DNA from: Pseudomonas koreensis
GTDB taxonomy: Bacteria; Pseudomonadota; Gammaproteobacteria; Pseudomonadales; Pseudomonadaceae
Direction of reading: 5' to 3'
Length of the DNA stretch: 64,000 bases
NCBI RefSeq assembly: GCF_025447595.1
Contig: NZ_JAOEJU010000025.1
Span: 1-64,000 of the forward strand
Positions 15,693-23,498 of the stretch are shown here, piece after piece. Made by a program: the position numbers and the translations under genes. Within the stretch, counting starts at the first letter, position 1, and each line of letters begins with the position of its first letter. The notes beneath the pieces were generated by a model. The model was not told the DNA's origin, made no database searches, and saw only the letters and a program-made list of their open reading frames with translations.

Positions 15693-17045
15693 ATGCGCCA
15701 AATCTGGAAATCCTTTCGAGCGCTGTATTTCGCCTCGCTGATGATGTTGATCGGCTCGGGCCTTCTTTCTACTTATCTGGCTTTGCGTCTGGCTGCCGAC
15801 CATGTCGACGGGTTGTGGGTCGGTGCGTTGATGGCGGCCAACTATTTCGGTCTGGTGCTGGGCGGCAAGATCGGTCACCGCCTGATTGCCCGGGTCGGGC
15901 ATATCCGCGCCTACTCGGCGTGTGCCGGGATCGTCGGCGCGGCGGTGCTCGGTCATGGGCTGGTCGACTGGTTGCCGGCCTGGCTGGTGCTGCGGACCAT
16001 CGTCGGCCTCGGCATGATGTGTCAGTACATGGTCATCGAGAGCTGGCTGAATGAGCAGGCCGACGCCAATCAGCGCGGTCTGGTGTTCAGCGGCTACATG
16101 ATCGCGTCGTATCTGGGGCTGGTGCTCGGTCAGCTGATTCTGGTCATGCACCCGGGTCTTGGCCTGGAACTGCTGATGCTGGTCGCATTGTGCTTTGCCC
16201 TGTGCCTGGTGCCGGTGGCACTGACCCGGCGGATTCACCCGGCGCCGCTGCATCCGGCGCCGATGGAGCCGCGTTTCTTTATCAAGCGCGTGCCGCAGTC
16301 GCTGAGTACGGTACTCGGGGCGGGGCTGATCATCGGTTCGTTCTACGGTCTGGCGCCGCTGTATGCCTCGCAGCAAGGTCTGTCCACCGAGCAGGTCGGT
16401 CTGTTCATGGGTAGCTGCATCTTTGCCGGGCTGCTGGTTCAATGGCCACTGGGCTGGTTGTCCGACCGCTATGACCGGGCGTTGCTGATCCGCAGCTTTG
16501 CGCTGGTGCTGGCGCTGGCCGCATTGCCGTTGGCGATTCTGCCGCAGGTGCCGCTGGAAGTGCTGTTCATCGTTGGCTTCCTGTGTTCGCTGGTGCAGTT
16601 CTGTCTGTACCCGTTGGCGGTGGCGTTTTCCAATGACCATGTCGAGGGTGAGCGTCGGGTCTCGCTGACGGCGATGTTGCTGGTGACTTACGGCGTGGGA
16701 GCGAGTATCGGGCCGCTGGCGGCCGGGGTGCTGATGAAGCTGTTCGGGCCGCAGAGCCTGTACGCGTTCTTCACCTTTTTCGCGCTGGTACTGGTGTGGC
16801 GGATCCGGCCGAAAGCCGTGACCAATCTGCACCAGGTCGACGATGCGCCGCTGCATCACGTAGCGATGCCGGACAGCATGTCCAGTTCGCCGCTGGTGGC
16901 AGCGCTTGACCCACGGGTTGACGAACAGGTGGTGCAGGAGCAGATGCAGACGACGGTCGCGCCGGAGCCAGAGCCGACGCCTGACGTTGATGCCACCGTG
17001 GTGGATGAAGCACCGGAGCCGGACGTCACTGGGAACAAGCCTTGA
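15693..17045 (+). CDS. MFS transporter (YcaD-like)
   Basis: 450 residues with twelve predicted membrane helices, the loop motif GGKIGHRLIARVGH between helices 2 and 3, and a second half starting near residue 205. The C-terminal 65 residues are a hydrophilic acidic/proline tail (PEPEPTPDVDATV) of cytosolic type, variable in the family. CAAGGAG precedes the ATG. It follows the PauA-like gene by 68 bases with a hairpin between; a joint transcript is possible. The substrate is unknown; a nitrogenous or amino-acid-like compound would suit the neighbour, which is inference. Confidence 0.85.
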   Translation: MRQIWKSFRALYFASLMMLIGSGLLSTYLALRLAADHVDGLWVGALMAANYFGLVLGGKIGHRLIARVGHIRAYSACAGIVGAAVLGHGLVDWLPAWLVLRTIVGLGMMCQYMVIESWLNEQADANQRGLVFSGYMIASYLGLVLGQLILVMHPGLGLELLMLVALCFALCLVPVALTRRIHPAPLHPAPMEPRFFIKRVPQSLSTVLGAGLIIGSFYGLAPLYASQQGLSTEQVGLFMGSCIFAGLLVQWPLGWLSDRYDRALLIRSFALVLALAALPLAILPQVPLEVLFIVGFLCSLVQFCLYPLAVAFSNDHVEGERRVSLTAMLLVTYGVGASIGPLAAGVLMKLFGPQSLYAFFTFFALVLVWRIRPKAVTNLHQVDDAPLHHVAMPDSMSSSPLVAALDPRVDEQVVQEQMQTTVAPEPEPTPDVDATVVDEAPEPDVTGNKP

Positions 17046-17054
17046 TCCACGCAT

Positions 17055-17098
17055 AAAAAAAACGGGCAGTCACTCATCGGTGGCTGCCCGTTTTTTTT
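17055..17098. terminator. Bidirectional terminator between MFS gene and flgZ
   Basis: Stem ACGGGCAG/CTGCCCGT with A-run before and T-run after, working on both strands between convergent genes. Confidence 0.88.
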
Positions 17099-17107
17099 GC
17101 CTGAGAA

Positions 17108-17854
17108 TCAGAGATCGTCTTTATCGAACCGACGCGCTTCGCGTTGCAGTTGATAAACGAAACGCTCGACGTTGCGCGCTGCCGGGCCGCTGATGTTGTG
17201 AAAGCGCAGGCCGGCAAAAGTGATATTGAGTTTTTCTTCGAAGTGCAGATAGCGCAGTTCGACCGATACCGGCTGGTTGCCGAACAGTGGCGCGGCGATC
17301 AGGCGATCGTAGACCTGACCCAGTTGCAAGCGGTCGGTGATATCGCCTTCAAAGCGCAACTTGCAACCCGTGGCCGAGATGTCCAGCAATTTGCCATCCA
17401 GCGGTGCCTTGAGCTTTTCGCCGCCGAGCACGACGCTGACCAGATCGGTCAGTTTCAGTGCGGCGCGAAAGGCGTTTCGGCGCTGGTGATAAACCACTTC
17501 GGTGGGCAGGTCGCCGGTGTAGAAGCGGTCGCCGTCGGAGTCCTTGATGCTCAGCGTCCCTGTACATTCCCAGGCAATGCGCACGCCATCATGAAAACCC
17601 TCAACCTTGAACGGTTCGCCTGCTTCCAGAAAACGTTCGCCGTCGCGCGGGATCATTTCATCAAGCTTGATCGAACCGTTTTCGCGATCGACTTCAATCA
17701 GGTAGCTCTGGAAACGCTGGCTGCGCTCGTGAAAGGTGATGATCAGCGGATCGTGGCTCTCTTGCAGCTGGCGCAGGTTGCTGGAGATCTCCAGAGGCGT
17801 GGTAAGCACCTTTGGTGGCTGCGGAGAGTCATCCGCGCTGAGGACGTTGGACAC
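17108..17854 (-). CDS. flgZ: FlgZ/YcgR, PilZ-domain c-di-GMP flagellar brake
   Basis: 248 residues. An N-terminal YcgR domain (about 15-115) is followed by a PilZ domain. The c-di-GMP site is intact: R126xxxR130 (RRNAFR) and the DISATG motif at 158-163. When bound to c-di-GMP the protein interferes with the flagellar motor and lowers swimming. It is the last gene of the flgM-flgN-flgZ run on the minus strand, 96 bases after flgN, as in other pseudomonads. Confidence 0.92.
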   Translation of the reverse strand: MSNVLSADDSPQPPKVLTTPLEISSNLRQLQESHDPLIITFHERSQRFQSYLIEVDRENGSIKLDEMIPRDGERFLEAGEPFKVEGFHDGVRIAWECTGTLSIKDSDGDRFYTGDLPTEVVYHQRRNAFRAALKLTDLVSVVLGGEKLKAPLDGKLLDISATGCKLRFEGDITDRLQLGQVYDRLIAAPLFGNQPVSVELRYLHFEEKLNITFAGLRFHNISGPAARNVERFVYQLQREARRFDKDDL

Positions 17855-17949
17855 GTTAAATCAATCTCCAGACAAAATTTGACTACGGCTGGCCAGTATT
17901 TTGCCAGCATGTTTGGCGCGTTGATAGGGCGCAAGCATAGAAGAACGAT

Positions 17950-18417
17950 TTACGCCTGACTGAGCGCGCGCGGTTTCTGCAGTTTGGAGAAGGTGCCGCT
18001 GGCGTCGTAGAGCGCGGGTGGCTCGCCACCGGTGAGGATCTTCAGCTGATTGGCCGTAGCGGCCTGCTGCATCACGATCGACTGGCCATTGCGGGCGTTG
18101 GTCGCCTGGCACTGGGCTATCAGGTCGGTCAGGACATCGCTCTGGCTCAGCAACTGGTCGCCGATGCTCGACTGGCTGGCGAGTTGCTCCAGACCATTGC
18201 GGTCGATCGGCAGATTGAGGCTGGCGAGAATTTCGCTGCGCTTGCGGCCATGCTGTTCGAGCAGAATGATCAGTGCCTGTTTGCTCGCCAGAATCTCTTC
18301 CAGCAGTGGCATGTCGCGACCGTGCAAGGCGAGGGACTCGGTTTGCAGTAACTCCAGCAATTGTTGCGCTGGAGCAAGGTCGTCGGTGATCAGTTGCAAT
18401 AAATTAGTGTCGTGCAT
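17950..18417 (-). CDS. flgN: FlgN, export chaperone for flagellar hook-associated proteins
   Basis: 155-residue all-helical protein with the FlgN pattern: N-terminal LLQLITDDLAPAQQLLELLQTES, a central long amphipathic helix, and a C-terminal part rich in N/Q (ATNARNGQSIVMQQ) that binds substrates. It should chaperone FlgK and FlgL to the export gate. It lies 48 bases after flgM and is very likely co-transcribed. Weak sequence conservation is normal for this family; context makes the call secure. Confidence 0.9.
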   Translation of the reverse strand: MHDTNLLQLITDDLAPAQQLLELLQTESLALHGRDMPLLEEILASKQALIILLEQHGRKRSEILASLNLPIDRNGLEQLASQSSIGDQLLSQSDVLTDLIAQCQATNARNGQSIVMQQAATANQLKILTGGEPPALYDASGTFSKLQKPRALSQA

Positions 18418-18465
18418 GGCTGGCCTTGGGTTTTAAGCGTCCAAAAGCCTGGCGCTGACCGAGGC

Positions 18466-18792
18466 CTAGCGCTGGGCTTCGAAGTTGAGCAGTTTGCTGG
18501 CTACACGGTTGCTGTCGACTTTATAGCTGCCATCGGCAATCGCTGCTTTCAACTCGGCCACGCGGGCTTTGTCGACGGCAGGCTGATCGCGCAGCTTGTC
18601 AGTGACCTTCTGCAACTGTTGAGCCTCATTGCTGAGGTGTACCGATTCCCCGCTTTTTGCGGTACTGGCCTGTTCGGCCGGGGTATTCAGCGGCGCGGAG
18701 GTGCCGGTTTCGGCGGTTTCCTTAGGCGTGCTGGTACGTGTACTGCCCGTAAGTGACGAGGAGCTGTTCAAACGGCTGAAATCGATGACCAT
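18466..18792 (-). CDS. flgM: FlgM anti-sigma-28 factor
   Basis: 108 residues. The disordered N-terminal half is rich in S/T/A; the C-terminal sigma-binding helices hold VDKARVAELKAAIADGSYKVDSNRVASKLLNFE, the family core. FlgM holds FliA until the hook-basal body is finished and exports it. The ATG at 18792 gives family length; a frame open to 18861 adds 23 residues that contain the promoter. A near-consensus FliA promoter lies just upstream, consistent with autoregulation of the FliA/FlgM loop. Confidence 0.93.
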   Translation of the reverse strand: MVIDFSRLNSSSSLTGSTRTSTPKETAETGTSAPLNTPAEQASTAKSGESVHLSNEAQQLQKVTDKLRDQPAVDKARVAELKAAIADGSYKVDSNRVASKLLNFEAQR

Positions 18793-18827
18793 GTTAAAAA
18801 CCTCTGGGAATTTGGACGCTTGCCATG

Positions 18828-18854
18828 TTCTCGGCCATCCCCTGGAAAACTTTA
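18828..18854 (-). promoter_or_regulatory. Sigma-28 (FliA) promoter of flgM
   Basis: On the minus strand: TAAAGTTT, 11-base spacer, GCCGAGAA. This matches TAAAGTTT-N11-GCCGATAA at 15 of 16 positions. The start falls about 30 bases before the flgM ATG. Confidence 0.88.
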
Positions 18855-18988
18855 GGCCCATTTACCAATGAGCTTTGCATGCGCCGTAGCAGATCCTGCT
18901 GCGGCACAGTTTAGGGAACAGCTCTGGTCAGCGCCAGTTTTCTGCTTGAATGCTCAGGGGCTTTTCAAATAACCGTTCACATCGCCGC

Positions 18989-19750
18989 TCACATCGCCAC
19001 TTCCACCTGGCCGGGCGCGATGACCTGCGCCTTGATGACCCGCTGGGAGTTGAGGTTCTTCACTCGAATCTGTTCTTTCAGGCCGCCGTTGGACAGGGCT
19101 TCGCCCGGCATGCGCACGGCGAGGGTGCCGCTGCGGGCCGTGATCACGACCTGATCACCTTTGCGAACCACTTCCGCCTGTTCCATGTGCACCAGGGTCA
19201 GTACCTGGTCGGCGACCGTTGGTCGGGTTAATTTTTGCCCGATGGCTTCGTCCACCGACGTCAGGAAGCCCTGATTGATCTGACTCACATCGTGCTCACG
19301 CAAGGTCACATCCTGGGGCTCGATTATTCCGGCGCGCTTGAGGGGGCGCGTGGTGGTCACGACCTCGCGAAACAGGCGGACTTGAGCGGGCACGAACACT
19401 GTCCAGGGGGCTGCGCCTTCACAGCGGACCTTGACGGTCACACGACCCAAAGGGCGCCCCGGGCTTTCCAGAGAGGCTGTCAATTCCTTGTCGCACATGG
19501 GCATGCGCATGCGTGGATCGAGCTGCTTGACCTCGATTTCATAACGGCCTTCCGTTTGACTGGTAGCCAGATAGTCTTCTACGGTGAATTCAAGAAAGCC
19601 CTGAGTGACGCCGATAAGCATGTCAGGCAAGGTAACCGCATCAGCAACGGCAGGGCTGCCAGCGAAGCAGAGCCAAATGGCGGACACTGCACAGAGCCCT
19701 CTGCGGAGAGGGGATGTCAGGCGTCGGAAAAATGTCGTTTGAGCGTTCAT
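18989..19750 (-). CDS. flgA: FlgA, P-ring assembly chaperone
   Basis: 253 residues: a basic N-terminus, a hydrophobic signal segment (RGLCAVSAIWLCFAGSPAVADA), then the FlgA/SAF domain with KRAGIIEPQDVTLREHDVSQ, IGQKLTRPTVADQVLT and the C-terminal VRVKNLNSQRVIKAQV type strand. It is periplasmic and helps FlgI assemble into the P ring. The ATG at 19750 is the only methionine start before the signal. A sigma-54 promoter at 19762-19777 would initiate at about 19751, so the transcript may be nearly leaderless. It is separated from flgM by 196 bases holding the flgM promoter. Confidence 0.9.
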   Translation of the reverse strand: MNAQTTFFRRLTSPLRRGLCAVSAIWLCFAGSPAVADAVTLPDMLIGVTQGFLEFTVEDYLATSQTEGRYEIEVKQLDPRMRMPMCDKELTASLESPGRPLGRVTVKVRCEGAAPWTVFVPAQVRLFREVVTTTRPLKRAGIIEPQDVTLREHDVSQINQGFLTSVDEAIGQKLTRPTVADQVLTLVHMEQAEVVRKGDQVVITARSGTLAVRMPGEALSNGGLKEQIRVKNLNSQRVIKAQVIAPGQVEVAM

Positions 19751-19761
19751 ACGAGTTAAAA

Positions 19762-19777
19762 AGCAAGCGCCGTGCCG
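19762..19777 (-). promoter_or_regulatory. Sigma-54 (RpoN) promoter of flgA
   Basis: Minus strand CGGCACG, four bases, TTGCT, against TGGCACG-N4-TTGCW: one mismatch. Position of the GC at -13/-12 predicts a start at about 19751, directly at the flgA ATG. Confidence 0.72.
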
Positions 19778-19832
19778 TTTAGCAATGAATGTGCGTCGCA
19801 ACAACACTTGGCGTTGGTGTAGGAGTCTGGGC

Positions 19833-20765
19833 ATGGCTGGTGTAATGGATTCGGTGAACCAGCGCACGCAACTGGTGGGGCAGAATCGCCTGGAGCTGTT
19901 GTTGTTCCGTCTCGACGGCCAGCAGCTCTACGGGATCAACGTGTTCAAGGTTCGGGAAGTGCTGCAATGCCCGCAACTGACGCTGATGCCCAAGTCCAGT
20001 CCTGTCGTGTGCGGGGTGGCGAATATCCGGGGGGCGACCATTCCGATCCTTGATCTGGCGATGGCGACCGGCTCCGGTGCGTTGAAAGACAAGAACAGTC
20101 CGTTCGTGATCATTACGGAATACAACACCAAGACACAGGGTTTCCTGGTGCGCTCGGTGGAACGTATCGTGAACATGAACTGGGAAGAGATTCATCCGCC
20201 GCCCAAGGGCACCGGACGCGATCATTATCTGACCGCTGTGACTCGGGTCGACAATCAGTTAGTCGAAATCATCGACGTCGAGAAGGTGCTGGCGGAAGTT
20301 GCGCCGACACCGGAAGCGATTTCGGTCGGCGTAGTGGATGTCGAGACCCAGAGCAAGGCATTGTCGCTGCGGGTGCTGACGGTCGATGACTCGTCGGTGG
20401 CGCGCAAGCAGGTGACCCGTTGCCTGCAGACGGTCGGCGTCGAAGTGGTGGCGTTGAACGACGGCAAGCAGGCGCTGGATTACCTGCGCAAGCTGGTCGA
20501 CGAGGGCAAGAAGCCGGAAGAAGAGTTCCTGATGATGATCTCCGACATCGAAATGCCGGAGATGGACGGGTACACCCTGACGGCCGAAATCCGTAGCGAC
20601 CCTCGCATGCAAAAGCTTCATATCATCCTGCATACTTCGTTGTCGGGTGTGTTCAATCAGGCGATGGTCAAGAAAGTCGGTGCCGATGACTTCCTGGCCA
20701 AGTTCCGTCCTGATGACCTGGCATCCCGGGTAGTCGACCGGATCAAAGCAGCAGATATCAGCTAA
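19833..20765 (+). CDS. cheV: CheV, CheW-receiver chemotaxis coupling protein
   Basis: 310 residues: CheW-like domain (about 15-165; ELLLFRLDGQQLYGINVFKVREVL) and a receiver domain (about 178-305) with DDS, the acceptor Asp in MMISDIEMPEMDGYT and the lysine FLAKFRPD. It couples chemoreceptors to CheA and may act as a phosphate sink. TAGGAG lies seven bases before the chosen ATG at 19833; 12 bases later there is another in-frame ATG. cheR follows after 47 bases, a likely operon. Confidence 0.93.
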   Translation: MAGVMDSVNQRTQLVGQNRLELLLFRLDGQQLYGINVFKVREVLQCPQLTLMPKSSPVVCGVANIRGATIPILDLAMATGSGALKDKNSPFVIITEYNTKTQGFLVRSVERIVNMNWEEIHPPPKGTGRDHYLTAVTRVDNQLVEIIDVEKVLAEVAPTPEAISVGVVDVETQSKALSLRVLTVDDSSVARKQVTRCLQTVGVEVVALNDGKQALDYLRKLVDEGKKPEEEFLMMISDIEMPEMDGYTLTAEIRSDPRMQKLHIILHTSLSGVFNQAMVKKVGADDFLAKFRPDDLASRVVDRIKAADIS

Positions 20766-20812
20766 GGGCCTTCTGCCCCTGGCGTTCAACACGATTTAAG
20801 AGGCGGCATCAT

Positions 20813-21640
20813 TTGTCTACGGGTAATTTGGATTTCGAACAGTTCCGGGTCTTCCTGGAAAAAGCCTGTGGCATTTTGCTCGGTGAAAACAAGCAGTACC
20901 TGGTGTCGAGCCGTCTCAACAAACTGATGGAGCAGCAAGGCATCAAGTCCCTGGGTGAGCTGGTACAGCGCATCCAGACCCAGCCGCGCAGCGGTTTGCG
21001 CGAGCAGGTGGTCGATGCCATGACAACCAACGAGACCCTGTGGTTTCGTGATACCTATCCGTTTGAAGTCTTGAAGAACAAGGTGCTGCCCGAGGCGATC
21101 AAGGCCGCTCCCAACCAGCGTCTGCGGATCTGGTCGGCGGCCTGCTCGTCGGGTCAGGAACCCTATTCGCTGTCGATGTCGATCGACGAGTTCGAGCGGA
21201 CCAACATCGGCCAGTTGAAGATGGGTGTGCAGATCGTCGCCACGGATCTGTCCGGCAGCATGCTGACCAACTGCAAGACCGGCGAGTACGACAGCCTGGC
21301 GATCGGTCGCGGTCTGTCCGCCGACCGCCTGCAACGCTACTTCGACCCGAAAGGGCCGGGGCGCTGGGTAATCAAGGCGCCGATCAAGAACCGGGTGGAG
21401 TTCCGCTCGTTCAACCTGCTCGACAGCTACGCAAGCCTGGGCAAGTTCGACATCGTGTTCTGCCGCAACGTGCTGATCTACTTCTCCGCTGAGGTGAAGA
21501 AGGACATCCTGTTGCGCATCCACAGCACGCTGAAGCCGGGCGGTTATCTGTTCCTTGGCGCTTCCGAAGCGCTGAACGGTTTGCCGGATCATTACCAGAT
21601 GGTTCAGTGCAGCCCGGGGATCATCTACCAGGCGAAGTGA
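20813..21640 (+). CDS. cheR: CheR, chemoreceptor glutamate methyltransferase
   Basis: 275 residues. An N-terminal helical domain (NLDFEQFRVFLEKACG) is followed by the SAM-binding fold with RIWSAACSSGQEPYSLSM, then FDIVFCRNVLIYFS and PGGYLFLGASE. It methylates receptor glutamates for adaptation. The start codon is TTG at 20813 with AAGAGG upstream; this matches the N-terminus of Pseudomonas CheR1. It is cotranscribed with cheV and followed by a terminator. Confidence 0.94.
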   Translation: MSTGNLDFEQFRVFLEKACGILLGENKQYLVSSRLNKLMEQQGIKSLGELVQRIQTQPRSGLREQVVDAMTTNETLWFRDTYPFEVLKNKVLPEAIKAAPNQRLRIWSAACSSGQEPYSLSMSIDEFERTNIGQLKMGVQIVATDLSGSMLTNCKTGEYDSLAIGRGLSADRLQRYFDPKGPGRWVIKAPIKNRVEFRSFNLLDSYASLGKFDIVFCRNVLIYFSAEVKKDILLRIHSTLKPGGYLFLGASEALNGLPDHYQMVQCSPGIIYQAK

Positions 21641-21659
21641 TCAAGACCGGCAACACAAG

Positions 21660-21691
21660 AAACGGGAGTCCTCAGGGGCTCCCGTTTTTTT
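21660..21691 (+). terminator. cheVR terminator
   Basis: Stem AAACGGGAG/CTCCCGTTT with TCCTCAGGGG loop, then T-run. Confidence 0.88.
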
Positions 21692-21781
21692 ATGCCTGAA
21701 GATTTGCCGGCGGCAGAAAAGCGGCATCCGGCGGAAACCGGTTGCCGCTTTTCTGGCATTGCCGCGTTGCCGATTGCGGGC

Positions 21782-21804
21782 AAAGCCCCGTAATCCGGGG
21801 CTTT
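21782..21804. other. Hairpin just upstream of the flgB promoter
   Basis: Stem AAAGCCCCG/CGGGGCTTT with a five-base loop. T-runs on both sides are short, so it may be a backup terminator insulating flgB. Confidence 0.5.
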
Positions 21805-21811
21805 CTCAAAC

Positions 21812-21827
21812 TGGCACGACGCTTGCT
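21812..21827 (+). promoter_or_regulatory. Sigma-54 (RpoN) promoter of flgBCDE
   Basis: TGGCACG, four bases, TTGCT: a full match to consensus TGGCACG-N4-TTGCW, 43 bases before the flgB ATG. FleQ-RpoN control of this operon is known in Pseudomonas. Confidence 0.93.
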
Positions 21828-21869
21828 ATATCCCAGTTACGAAAAATCCGGTCACCTGAAGGTCCCGAC

Positions 21870-22277
21870 ATGAGCATCAGCTTCGATAAAGCGCTCGGAA
21901 TTCACGAAAAAGCCCTGGGCTTCCGCGCTCAACGTGCAGAAGTACTGGCCAACAACATCGCCAACGCCGATACCCCGAACTACAAGGCTCGGGACCTGGA
22001 CTTCTCCAAAGTGCTCGAAGCGCAGAGCCAGAAGAACGCCAACGGCACCATCGCCCTGAACATGACCAACAGCCGTCACATCGAAGCTGAAGGTCTGGGC
22101 AATGGCGACGAGTCGCTGATGTATCGCACGCCGATGCAGCCGTCGATCGACCAGAACACCGTGGACGCCCAACTGGAACAGTCGAACTACGCAGAAAACG
22201 CCGTCGGCTTCCAGGCCAGCTTCACCCTGCTCAACAGCAAATTCAAAGGGCTGGTGTCAGCCCTGCGCGGAGAGTAA
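21870..22277 (+). CDS. flgB: FlgB, flagellar proximal rod protein
   Basis: 135 residues with the rod-protein signature near the N-terminus, EVLANNIANADTPNYKARDLDF, and the C-terminal amphipathic helix (NYAENAVGFQASFTLLNSKFKGLVSAL). It forms part of the proximal rod beside the MS ring. The ATG at 21870 gives the standard length. First gene of flgBCDE, three bases before flgC. Confidence 0.95.
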   Translation: MSISFDKALGIHEKALGFRAQRAEVLANNIANADTPNYKARDLDFSKVLEAQSQKNANGTIALNMTNSRHIEAEGLGNGDESLMYRTPMQPSIDQNTVDAQLEQSNYAENAVGFQASFTLLNSKFKGLVSALRGE

Positions 22278-22280
22278 TCC

Positions 22281-22724
22281 ATGTCCCTGTCCAGCGTTTT
22301 CAACATTGCCGGCAGCGGCATGAGCGCCCAGACCACCCGTCTGAACACCGTGGCTTCGAACATCGCCAACGCCGAGACCGTCTCGTCGAGCATCGATCAG
22401 ACCTACCGTGCCCGTCACCCGGTATTCGCCACCATGTTCCAGGGTGGCCAGAGCGGTGGCAGCAACTCGCTGTTCCAGAACCAGGATGCTGCCGGTCAAG
22501 GCGTGCAGGTGCTTGGCGTGGTCGAAGACCAGAGCAACCTCGAGGCGCGTTACGAGCCGAACCATCCGGCCGCTGACGCCAAAGGCTACGTCTACTACCC
22601 GAACGTCAACGTGGTGGAAGAAATGGCTGACATGATTTCCGCGAGCCGGTCGTTCCAGACCAACGCCGAAATGATGAATACCGCCAAAACCATGATGCAG
22701 AAAGTACTGACCCTCGGTCAGTAA
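22281..22724 (+). CDS. flgC: FlgC, flagellar proximal rod protein
   Basis: 147 residues: MSSQTTRL-type N-terminus with LNTVASNIANAETVS, a middle RHPVF segment and C-terminal NVNVVEEMADMISASRSFQTNAEMMNTAKTM, the axial-protein coiled helix. Rod component adjoining FlgB. Spaced 15 bases from flgD in the same operon. Confidence 0.95.
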   Translation: MSLSSVFNIAGSGMSAQTTRLNTVASNIANAETVSSSIDQTYRARHPVFATMFQGGQSGGSNSLFQNQDAAGQGVQVLGVVEDQSNLEARYEPNHPAADAKGYVYYPNVNVVEEMADMISASRSFQTNAEMMNTAKTMMQKVLTLGQ

Positions 22725-22739
22725 TAAGGGGCGACTGCC

Positions 22740-23468
22740 ATGAGTGTTACCGATACCACCAGCGGCCTGGCGATGAACGACATACTGGCCAACTCTTCGA
22801 AGAAGACCAGTAGCACCACCAGCGGCGGCATTGCTTCGGCCACCAACAGCGCGACCGGCGGCCAGGCGCTGGGCAAGGATGCGTTCCTGCAACTGCTGGT
22901 AACCCAGCTGAAGAACCAGAACCCGCTCGATCCGCAAGACAACAGCGCATTTGTTGCCCAGTTGGCGCAGTTCAGCAGCCTTGAGGGTATTACCACCCTC
23001 AACAGCACCGTCAGCTCGCTGGCCGGCAACTACAACTCCTCGCAAGCCCTGCAGGCTTCGTCGCTGGTTGGCCGCAACGTGATCGTGCAGACCAACACTG
23101 CGCAGCTCGATGATCCGAGCAAAGGCCTGACCGGTACGGCGACTGTTCCGTCGTCCATTGCCGGCGGCACGGTGACCATTACCGACAGCAGCGGCAAAAC
23201 CGTACGCACCATCGATCTGGGCAGTCGCGCTGCCGGCCCTGCCAGCTTTACCTGGGACGGCAAGGATTCGTCCGGCACCGTGGTGCCGGTGGGTACTTAC
23301 ACCTTCAAGGCCAACGCGTCGATCAACGGCACCGCGACGGATCTGGCGACTTACCTGCCGGCCACCGTCAACAGCGTGACGATCAGCCAGACCGGCGGCG
23401 AGCTGATGCTCAACCTGTCCGGCAAGGGCACCGTTGCCCTGTCCAAAGTACAAACCATTGGTATATAG
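22740..23468 (+). CDS. flgD: FlgD, hook-cap scaffold protein
   Basis: 242 residues. The N-terminal S/T-rich export segment is followed by LGKDAFLQLLVTQLKNQNPLDPQDNSAFVAQLAQFSSLEG, the FlgD hallmark. A Tudor-like and FlgD Ig-like domain follow (VRTIDLGSRAAGPASFTWDGKDSSG). It caps the growing hook and is discarded. Lies 30 bases before flgE. Confidence 0.95.
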   Translation: MSVTDTTSGLAMNDILANSSKKTSSTTSGGIASATNSATGGQALGKDAFLQLLVTQLKNQNPLDPQDNSAFVAQLAQFSSLEGITTLNSTVSSLAGNYNSSQALQASSLVGRNVIVQTNTAQLDDPSKGLTGTATVPSSIAGGTVTITDSSGKTVRTIDLGSRAAGPASFTWDGKDSSGTVVPVGTYTFKANASINGTATDLATYLPATVNSVTISQTGGELMLNLSGKGTVALSKVQTIGI

Positions 23469-23498
23469 AGCCGACTAACCGGCACAAAGGAGTGGAAT

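Noticed and set aside
15537..17054. 505-codon frame antisense to the MFS gene
   Set aside because: R/Q/H-rich shadow frame; MFS gene is clear.
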